A stretch of 64,000 bases of DNA from Manganitrophus sp963718695 (lineage in GTDB: Bacteria > Nitrospirota > Nitrospiria > SBBL01 > Manganitrophaceae). The notes under the pieces were generated by a model. That model was not told the origin of the DNA. It worked only from the letters and a program-made list of their open reading frames with translations, and searched no databases. Each line of letters begins with the position of its first letter. Position 1 is the stretch's first letter. Of this stretch, positions 17,618-24,630 are shown one piece after another. The stretch lies in NCBI GenBank assembly GCA_963718695.1, contig OY970371.1, forward strand, positions 3,906,001 through 3,970,000, in the 5' to 3' direction. Made by a program: the position numbers and the translations under genes.

Positions 17618-18883
17618 TTAAGGACGAACGAACTCCCCAAAAAGTTCCAAATGTCCCGTCTGCGGGAACATGTCAAACGGCTGAAGCCTTTTGAGAAGAT
17701 ATCCCCGGTCGAGGAGAATGCGCGCGTCTCGCGCGAAGGTGGCAGGATCGCAGGAGAGGTAGAGGACTTTCTGGGGGGCGAGAGAGGCGATCCCTTGCAT
17801 GACCGCTTTACCGGCCCCTTCGCGCGGGGGGTCGAGGAAAATGTGAGTGTACGATTTTTTATCTTTAACGGCGCGCCGGACCCCCTCTTCGGCGGAGGCG
17901 ATTTGGAGGGTGACGTTCGCGAGGCCGGCGGTCTTTAGATTCCATCGGGCATCCTCCACGGCGGCGCGGTTCCCCTCGACGGCCGTCACGGCCCCCGCGC
18001 GCTCAGCGAAAAAGAGGGTGAAGTTGCCGATCCCGCTGTAGAGTTCCAAGAGCCGGTCGTTCGGTGTTGGCGCGGACCACGCCAGAACCGTTTCGATCAA
18101 AAGCCGGTTGACGGCGGGGTTGACCTGCGAGAAGGCGCGCTCGCTGATTCGGAAGCGCTTCTCTCGAAGCGTATCGATCAGGAAATTCTCTCCAAAGACA
18201 TGCCAGCCCCGCCGGTTGCCGACGATCACCCCTTTCAATGGAAGCTCTTGCCGCCCGGTTTCGTAGAACTGCGCGCCCCGATCTTGCGGAAACTGATCTC
18301 CCCGCAGGACGATCAAAAAGTCGCCGGAGGCCACCGATTGTAACTCGATTTCTTCCAGCCGGTCGCGCTGAAGCGACCGGAGCGTCGCTTCGATCGCCGC
18401 GTTGAGCGAAGCGATCAGAAGGGGGCAGCGCTCGATGGCGACGATCTCGTGGCTCTTCTGCCGGTAGTAGCCGAGCGCGCCCCGCTCGACCTTCAACTGA
18501 GCCCGTGTTCGATAGTGGAAGGGGAGGGGAGAGGGGACCGGCGGGAGAAGATCGTACGACGTGATCTTCCCGATCCGCGCCAACACTTCCCGCATCGCTT
18601 CCACCTTGTAGCGAAGCTGCGCTTCTTCCGGCAGGTGCTGCAGCTGGCAGCCGCCGCAGATCGTGAAGACCGGGCAGGGGGCTTCTCTCCGCTCGGGGGA
18701 AGGGGTGATGACTTGAACGATCTCCGCCTCGGCATACTCTTTTTTCTCGCGGACGATTTCCGCTTCGACCGTCTCCCCCGGAATGGTGAAGGGGACAAAG
18801 ATCACCCGGCCCTCGTGGCGGGCCAAGCCGTCGCCGCCATGGACGATCTTTTCGATGTGAAGGGAAAGAATACGATTCGGCAA
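17618..18883 (-). CDS. rlmD: 23S rRNA (uracil-C5)-methyltransferase, RumA/RlmD family
   Basis: The 421-aa protein has an N-terminal TRAM-like RNA-binding domain (about 1-60), a 4Fe-4S cluster motif with Cys70, Cys76 and Cys79 (CPVFTICGGC) and a further Cys in ERCPLL. A SAM domain ends in the catalytic YLSCDPATFARD after FLDPPREG. It methylates a uridine in 23S rRNA to m5U; the exact site (RlmC, RlmD or TrmA-like) cannot be read from sequence. TTG start at 18883 follows the ntrX stop closely (TAAAGG), so translation is probably coupled. Confidence 0.9.
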   Translation of the reverse strand: MPNRILSLHIEKIVHGGDGLARHEGRVIFVPFTIPGETVEAEIVREKKEYAEAEIVQVITPSPERREAPCPVFTICGGCQLQHLPEEAQLRYKVEAMREVLARIGKITSYDLLPPVPSPLPFHYRTRAQLKVERGALGYYRQKSHEIVAIERCPLLIASLNAAIEATLRSLQRDRLEEIELQSVASGDFLIVLRGDQFPQDRGAQFYETGRQELPLKGVIVGNRRGWHVFGENFLIDTLREKRFRISERAFSQVNPAVNRLLIETVLAWSAPTPNDRLLELYSGIGNFTLFFAERAGAVTAVEGNRAAVEDARWNLKTAGLANVTLQIASAEEGVRRAVKDKKSYTHIFLDPPREGAGKAVMQGIASLAPQKVLYLSCDPATFARDARILLDRGYLLKRLQPFDMFPQTGHLELFGEFVRP

Positions 18884-18892
18884 AGCCGGCCT

Positions 18893-20272
18893 TTACGCGT
18901 CCCCCGGCGCCTCGATGCCGAGGAACTTCATCTTGCGATAGAGGTAGGTGCGCTCGATCTGGAGGGCCTCCGCCGTCTGGTTGACGTTCCAGTGATTCTC
19001 CTGGAGCTTAACAAGGATGTATTTTTTCTCGAAGGCGTTGCGTGCTTCTTTCAGCGAGCCGGGGGCGCCCCCTTCGGCGGGAGGGAAGGAATTTTCTTCG
19101 GGAAGCAATCCCTCGGTCACGAATTCGGGGAGATCCTGCGGGAGGATGACCGGCGAGGGGACCATGATCATCAACCGCTCGACGATGTTTTTCAACTCGC
19201 GGACGTTCCCCGGCCAGTGATAGCGCTTGAGCACGGCGATCGCCTCCGGGGAAAAGCGCTTTTGCTTGATTCCCTGCTCCTGCGAAAGCTCTTTGGCGAA
19301 ATGCTCCAGCAGCATCGGGATATCGTCGGCCCGCTCGCGCAACGGAGGAACGTGAAGCGGGATCACATTCAGCCGGTAGTAGAGATCTTCCCGAAACGTT
19401 CCCTTTTTGATTTCATCGGCGAGATTTTTGTTCGAAGCGGCGATGACACGGACGTCGACCTTCACCCGCTCGCTCCCGCCGACCCGGTAATATTCCTGCT
19501 CCTGCAGCACGCGGAGGACTTTCGATTGCGTCGCCAGCGCCATATCGCCGATCTCATCGAGGAAGAGGGTCCCGCCGTCGGCGAGCTCGAACTGCCCCTT
19601 CTTTTGGTGGTTCGCCCCGGTGAAGGCCCCCCGCTCGTAGCCGAAGAGCTCGCTCTCGATTAAGTTCTCAGGGATGGCGGCGCAGTTGATTTCCAGAAAC
19701 GGCTGCGCGCGGCGGGGGCTCTGGGTGTGGATCGCGCGGGCGACGAGCTCTTTCCCGGTGCCGTTTTCTCCGGAGATCAAGACCCGGCTTTGGGCGGGCC
19801 CGGCCATGCCGATCTGCTCCCGCAGCCGGAGAATCGCCGGGCTCGCTCCGATCATCTCATTTTTCTTCTCCACCAACCGTTTGAGGGTGCGGTTCTCCTG
19901 CCGGAGCCGAAATTCGGTCAGGGCGTGTTTCACCATCAAGATGACTTTTTGAAGGGAGATCGGTTTCTCGATATAGTCATAGGCGCCGAGTTTGATCGCC
20001 TTCACGGCGGTCTCGATCGAGCCGTGGCCCGACATCATGATGACGACCAGGTCGGGGAAGAGGACTTTCAGCCGCTTGAGCGTTTCGATTCCGTCCGGCT
20101 CCGGCATCCAGATGTCGAGCAGAACCAGCGCCGGCGGCTGCGATTGAACCTGGCGGATCGCCGCCGCCCCATTCTCGGCCGTGACGACGGCATACTCCTC
20201 GTCCATCAACACCCCGGAGAGGGTGGAGAGGATGGCCGGCTCATCGTCGACGATCAGAATGGTTTCGGACAT
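18893..20272 (-). CDS. ntrX: Sigma-54-dependent response regulator, NtrX/NtrC family
   Basis: The 459-aa protein has an N-terminal receiver (phospho-acceptor Asp53 in VLLDIWMP), an AAA+ domain with Walker A GENGTGKE, the sigma-54 contact loop GAFTGA and Walker B LFLDEIGD. A Fis-type helix-turn-helix closes it (NVNQTAEALQIERTYLYRKMKFLGI). It activates sigma-54 promoters when phosphorylated. It lies directly downstream of an NtrY-type kinase, and rlmD follows. Regulated genes may include the upstream envelope operon, though no -24/-12 site was identified with confidence. Confidence 0.93.
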   Translation of the reverse strand: MSETILIVDDEPAILSTLSGVLMDEEYAVVTAENGAAAIRQVQSQPPALVLLDIWMPEPDGIETLKRLKVLFPDLVVIMMSGHGSIETAVKAIKLGAYDYIEKPISLQKVILMVKHALTEFRLRQENRTLKRLVEKKNEMIGASPAILRLREQIGMAGPAQSRVLISGENGTGKELVARAIHTQSPRRAQPFLEINCAAIPENLIESELFGYERGAFTGANHQKKGQFELADGGTLFLDEIGDMALATQSKVLRVLQEQEYYRVGGSERVKVDVRVIAASNKNLADEIKKGTFREDLYYRLNVIPLHVPPLRERADDIPMLLEHFAKELSQEQGIKQKRFSPEAIAVLKRYHWPGNVRELKNIVERLMIMVPSPVILPQDLPEFVTEGLLPEENSFPPAEGGAPGSLKEARNAFEKKYILVKLQENHWNVNQTAEALQIERTYLYRKMKFLGIEAPGDA

Positions 20273-20289
20273 AACAAATTCCTAAGGGA

Positions 20290-20382
20290 CGGTCGGCGAG
20301 AGGGGTGAGGAGCCAGGGGTAAGAGCAAACGCTTTAATAATCTTTGACCCCTCACGCTTCACGCCTGACGCCTCACGTTATT
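20290..20382. repeat. Intergenic GTGAGG/CCTCAC inverted repeat, copy C
   Basis: GAGGGGTGAGGAGCCAGGGGTAAGAG faces CTTTGACCCCTCACGCTTCACGCCTGACGCCTCACG in the ntrY-ntrX gap. Its right arm is nearly identical to copies A and B. It interrupts what is otherwise a two-component operon and may modulate the kinase/regulator ratio. Confidence 0.7.
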
Positions 20383-20389
20383 TCTCTTT

Positions 20390-22603
20390 CTAAGCTGGAA
20401 ACTCCACTACAAACGTCGTCCCCTTCGGCTGCCGCGGGACGGCGCGGATCTGGCCGTTGTGATCAATGACGATCCGGTGGACGATCGCCAGTCCCAGCCC
20501 GGTGCCGGTCTTCTTCCTGGAAAAGTAGGGGAGAAAGAGCTTATCGACATCGTCCGCGGAGATGCCCGATCCGTCATCGGAAACTTCGATCCGGACCTTC
20601 TGCTGCGCGGGGTCGTGGCTGCTGGCGACGCTGAGCGCTCCCCGGCGATCCATCGCTTCGACCGCGTTCTCGAGAAGGTTCACAAAGACCCGTTTGATCT
20701 GTTCGCGATCGAGACTCAGGGCCGGGGCGGACTCATCAAACTGGGCGGTGATGGCGACATCTTTGTGGGCCGATTGATAAAGGGCGATCACCTCTTTCAA
20801 GATCGGCTCGATCTTCTGAAGTGTCGGCCGGGGGGCCGGCATCCGGGCGAAGTTGGAGAATTCGTCGACCAGATTCTTTAGGTCGTGAACCTCGTTGATC
20901 ACGATCCGCGTCGACTCGTCGAATATCTTATCAAAGTCGCTCGATTGCTCAAAGTACTTTTTTCGCAGCCGCTCCGCCGAAAGCTGAATGGGGGTCAGCG
21001 GGTTTTTAATCTCGTGCGCGATTCGTTGCGCCACCTCCTGCCAGGTGGCGAGCTTCTGCGCGCGGATCAGCTCGGAGAGATCGTCGAAGACGATCACCCC
21101 TCCGAGAAAACGGTGGTCTTCCCCCTGCAACAAGGAGACGGCGGTCCGGAGGGTCAGCTGTTTTTTCCGGACCTCGAGGTGGAGCTGCTCCTCGATGGCG
21201 GTTTTTTTAAGCTGCTGAATTTTCTCGAGAAGGTCGGCCATCGGCGCCATCTTTCGGGAAGAAAAAAACGGAATGTACGCTTCTCCAACTGCCTCCGCGG
21301 CCCGGATGTTCAGGATCTGTTCCGCCGAAGGATTGAAAGTCGTGATGATCCCCTTTTCATTGACCGAGATGACCCCGGCGGCGATGTTTTGAAGGATTCC
21401 CTCCATATAGGCCCGCCGGCTTTCGATTTCCCGATTCGATTCGGTGAGGGAGCGATTCGCCTCTTTGACCTTTTCTTGCGTCTGCTTGAGATCGGCGGTC
21501 ATCTTGTTGAAGGAATCGACCAGCACCCCCAGCTCGTCGTTGGCCCGGACATCGATCTGGACCGAGAGGTCTCCCTGCGCCACCGCTTCGGTCCCTTCCG
21601 CCAGCTTTTGAAGCGGCACGGTGATGCCGCGGGCGAGATAGAGACCGAACCAGGTCGCCGAGAAGATAATCAGGAGAACGATGATGAAGAACGAGAGAAT
21701 ATAGCTCCCCTTGATCGGGTTCTTGAACGCCTTGAGCTGCTTGTAGTCTTCCAGTGCTTTTTTGATCTCCTCCATCTTCCCGACGAAAGTGGGGGGGATG
21801 CGGGAGTCGACGACGAGAATGGCGGCCGTCCGGTCGCCCGATTTGAGCCGGAGGATGCCCCGGACGAGGTCCCCGCGATGGGTCGATTGAATCGTCGTCA
21901 TCGGCTCGCTCGTACGGAGCGCGCGTTGAAGGAGGTCGGTGGCCGGGAAAGGGGCATTGGGCAGGTCGGGGATTGCTTTTGCCGTGGAGGCGAAGCGATG
22001 GAAGGCGGGGGTAAAGAGGTGAATCGCCTCGACGCCGTATTCTTTCTGACGCGCTTCCAAGGTCCGGACCAATTCCTCATAGGGTCCCTCCAAGAGGTTC
22101 CGCTCCTGGATCATCCGTCCGGTTTGCATCGCCAGTGTGGAGACATGCTCTTCGCTCTTTTGATAATACCCCTGCGCCACCTCCAGCGCGTGTCCGAGCG
22201 ACTTCTCCACCTGAATCGAGAACCAGTTCTCGATGCTGCTCGTCAACAGACCGCTGGCGACGATGAAGAGGAGAATCGACGGGATCATCGAGAGGCCGAT
22301 GAAGGCGGCGACCAGTTTGCTCTTGAAGCTCGACCGTCTCGGCTGCTGCCGGCGCTCGAAATAAAGTTTGATCAGGTTCCGGGAGAGAAGAAGGATGAGG
22401 AGAATGGCGAGGGTGATGTTGACGTTGACCAGGGTGAGGACCAGAATATTGGTCGAAAAGAGGGCGGGCCCTTCAACCCCTCTGAAAAAAAGAAAGGTCA
22501 GGGAGACCGAAAGCGCCAGAAAAAGAGCGGTGACCAGAACGGGACGAAAACCGCTCCCCCTCGGTTTCGGCGGCGCTGTTTTTTCAAGATCTAACGGATT
22601 CAT
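20390..22603 (-). CDS. ntrY: Sensor histidine kinase, NtrY family
   Basis: The 737-aa protein has three N-terminal membrane helices (about 20-40, 50-70, 95-120), an extracytoplasmic region to about 290, a further helix (about 300-325), HAMP, a PAS domain, a HisKA H-box AHEIKNPLTPIQLSAERL and HATPase motifs (NAVEAM, DDGSGIS, TGLGLAIV). It should phosphorylate the downstream NtrX. The ATG at 22603 is preferred over an in-frame TTG three bases earlier. Its gene follows envelope-assembly genes on the same strand, suggesting it monitors the envelope, but the signal is unknown. Confidence 0.92.
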   Translation of the reverse strand: MNPLDLEKTAPPKPRGSGFRPVLVTALFLALSVSLTFLFFRGVEGPALFSTNILVLTLVNVNITLAILLILLLSRNLIKLYFERRQQPRRSSFKSKLVAAFIGLSMIPSILLFIVASGLLTSSIENWFSIQVEKSLGHALEVAQGYYQKSEEHVSTLAMQTGRMIQERNLLEGPYEELVRTLEARQKEYGVEAIHLFTPAFHRFASTAKAIPDLPNAPFPATDLLQRALRTSEPMTTIQSTHRGDLVRGILRLKSGDRTAAILVVDSRIPPTFVGKMEEIKKALEDYKQLKAFKNPIKGSYILSFFIIVLLIIFSATWFGLYLARGITVPLQKLAEGTEAVAQGDLSVQIDVRANDELGVLVDSFNKMTADLKQTQEKVKEANRSLTESNREIESRRAYMEGILQNIAAGVISVNEKGIITTFNPSAEQILNIRAAEAVGEAYIPFFSSRKMAPMADLLEKIQQLKKTAIEEQLHLEVRKKQLTLRTAVSLLQGEDHRFLGGVIVFDDLSELIRAQKLATWQEVAQRIAHEIKNPLTPIQLSAERLRKKYFEQSSDFDKIFDESTRIVINEVHDLKNLVDEFSNFARMPAPRPTLQKIEPILKEVIALYQSAHKDVAITAQFDESAPALSLDREQIKRVFVNLLENAVEAMDRRGALSVASSHDPAQQKVRIEVSDDGSGISADDVDKLFLPYFSRKKTGTGLGLAIVHRIVIDHNGQIRAVPRQPKGTTFVVEFPA

Positions 22604-22655
22604 CAAATCAGATCCGGGAAAGGGTGCGCTTCAGGCGAATCGGCATCCCGCACAT

Positions 22656-23153
22656 TTACCCTCCCCGGGTGACGGAGAGCGACTCGGAGTCGGCCCAGGG
22701 GGTGTCGATTTCAAGAAAGGGGATGAAGAAGAGAAAATAATCGACGTAGAAGGGGAGCTTGGCCGCCTTCATCTGCGATTTGACGCTGACGTAGTAGCGA
22801 TTGCGCGACTTCAGAAAGCGGGTCGGAGCGAGCTTGACCTGGTCGATCTTGGAGACAAGCCGCTTCATCGCCTCAACGTCATCGACGGTATTTTCCACCA
22901 CCCGCTCTCCATCTCTCTGGACGATGGCGTACTTTTTCTTCAGCGTATCGTACTTCACCGTATAACGGATCGTTTTGGCCAGGATCTCCTCGTCAAACCA
23001 GCTCTTCTGTTTTCGCTTCAAAAGAAGATAGTAGTAAAAATCTTTCGGAATACCGTCTTGGATATCGTTGATGATCTGCCGGTTGAATCCATCCACCAGC
23101 TCCGCGGAGACGACGATCTCCTGGTTCTTAATCTCGGTGACCACATTCTTCAT
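22656..23153 (-). CDS. DUF4390 protein, signal peptide in a shifted frame
   Basis: The 165-aa frame matches DUF4390: KNQEIVVSAELVDGF near the start, IPKDFYYYLLLKRKQKSWFDEE, then KYDTLKKKYAIVQRDG. The family is secreted and of unknown function, often beside NtrY. A signal peptide (TKRTRLISLLFFLILFVA) starts at ATG 23244, four bases after the upstream stop, but is one base out of frame with the domain. Dropping one C from the CCCC run at 23186-23189 would join them. The full gene therefore likely spans 22656-23244, and the frame break may be an assembly error. Confidence 0.75.
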   Translation of the reverse strand: MKNVVTEIKNQEIVVSAELVDGFNRQIINDIQDGIPKDFYYYLLLKRKQKSWFDEEILAKTIRYTVKYDTLKKKYAIVQRDGERVVENTVDDVEAMKRLVSKIDQVKLAPTRFLKSRNRYYVSVKSQMKAAKLPFYVDYFLFFIPFLEIDTPWADSESLSVTRGG

Positions 23154-23248
23154 CCGCTCCGAGCCCGCGGCCGGAAAGAGGTTCCGGGGCGACGAAGAGG
23201 ATCAGAAAAAAGAGAAGAGAGATCAAACGTGTTCTTTTCGTCATACTT

Positions 23249-24601
23249 TTATCCGGATCCCATCCTTTTCTGCCATTCCGTTTGGAAGTCGGCATAGGGG
23301 ATAAGAAGGATCTGCTCGAACACTTTCGGAAAGGGCGCGTTATCGGCCAGTCCCTCCAGAAGGAGCTTGATCCTAAAAAAACCGTACCGATCGATCAGAT
23401 ACGCGGTCGCGGAGCGGCTCTGCGCATAGGCCCGCCGGGCGGTCGATTCATCATACGCCATGAAAGAGCCATGGAGCCTGTCGAGCGGGAGAAGAGGCGG
23501 GGCCAGGCGATCTCGGTCGAGCTTTCCCCCTTCTTCGAAGTAGAGGGCCAACCCTTCGTTCAGCCAGGTGGGTGTCTTGCCGCGTGAGAGTTGGTGAACG
23601 AGCGCATGGGTGAACTCGTGGTAGACCAATTTTTTCAACAAGGCTTCATTCTCGATCGGGCCCCCGATCGGAAGGTGGATTTTACCATCAAAGAGGGCCT
23701 TTGTCCAAGCCGGACTTCGGGTGATGTCCCGAAACTGTTGATCGGTGTAGAGGACGGCCAGAATGGTCCGATCCGGATAATAAGAGAAGGTCTTCCCGAT
23801 CTCTTGATAGGCCTCTTCGAGCAGATGAATCACCATGCGGGCGCGATCTTTCTCCTCCCGTCCTTCAAACAGAAGGCTAAAATGGCGGGTCCCCTCCTGT
23901 TGGAAGCGGGAGAAGAGTTGATGCTCGCGCCTCATTTTATCAAGGCGCCCCGCGAGTGCAGAATCGCTCGGATCGAGGCGGGCCGCCTCCTCCCAGGCCC
24001 CGATCGCATTTTTGAATTCATTTCGGTTTTCGTAAATTTCCCCCAGCAGCTTGTGGGCGATTGCCTGCTGCGGATCGAGTCCGATCCCGATTTCCAACAT
24101 TCGGAAAGCCTCCCGTTCCTTCTGCTGGCGATGGAAGGCAATCGCCGCCCCAAAATAGAAGGTCGCCTCCTTGTCGAATAGCTCGATCGAGGCGGTGAAG
24201 TGGGGCTCCGCGTCGGTGAAAGCATTCTTCCGAATCGCCTCCCATCCGAGTTGGGCATGTGCCTGGGCGACATTCTTGCGAAGGGTCCCCTCTTCCGGCT
24301 GGAGGGCGAACGCCTGTTTAAAGAGATCGAGCGCCTCCTGATAGCGTCCTTCGTTAAAGAGAGCCACCCCCTTCTCATTAAACGCGGCCCAGGGAGGGAT
24401 CTCCCGGCCTGAGGAAGGGGGCGAGAGGGTCCCGGGAGGGGAGGGACGGGAAACCCCGATGTCGATGGAAGGGGACCATAAATCGCCGGGGCCCTCTTTT
24501 CCCGGAGGGGTGATCTTTTTTTCGGAAGGGGCGATGAAATAGAGAAGAACGAGGAACCCAATCCCGAGGAGGAGCCATCGTTCTTTGGTAGAGAACTGCA
24601 T
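23249..24601 (-). CDS. TPR-containing peptidase MA-like (gluzincin) protein
   Basis: The 450-aa protein has an N-terminal membrane anchor (about 9-24), a Pro-rich linker, TPR repeats (about 70-220: FNEGRYQEALDLFKQAF, NRNEFKNAIGAWEEAARLDP) and a C-terminal metallopeptidase domain. The zinc motif is HEFTH, with a downstream Glu in WLNEGLALYFEE. It is probably periplasmic-facing. Family substrates are unknown. It lies between Omp85 and DUF4390 genes with gaps of fewer than 35 bases, consistent with one operon. Confidence 0.85.
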   Translation of the reverse strand: MQFSTKERWLLLGIGFLVLLYFIAPSEKKITPPGKEGPGDLWSPSIDIGVSRPSPPGTLSPPSSGREIPPWAAFNEKGVALFNEGRYQEALDLFKQAFALQPEEGTLRKNVAQAHAQLGWEAIRKNAFTDAEPHFTASIELFDKEATFYFGAAIAFHRQQKEREAFRMLEIGIGLDPQQAIAHKLLGEIYENRNEFKNAIGAWEEAARLDPSDSALAGRLDKMRREHQLFSRFQQEGTRHFSLLFEGREEKDRARMVIHLLEEAYQEIGKTFSYYPDRTILAVLYTDQQFRDITRSPAWTKALFDGKIHLPIGGPIENEALLKKLVYHEFTHALVHQLSRGKTPTWLNEGLALYFEEGGKLDRDRLAPPLLPLDRLHGSFMAYDESTARRAYAQSRSATAYLIDRYGFFRIKLLLEGLADNAPFPKVFEQILLIPYADFQTEWQKRMGSG

Positions 24602-24630
24602 CGGTTTCGTAGAGAAGACGCTCCGAGGTT

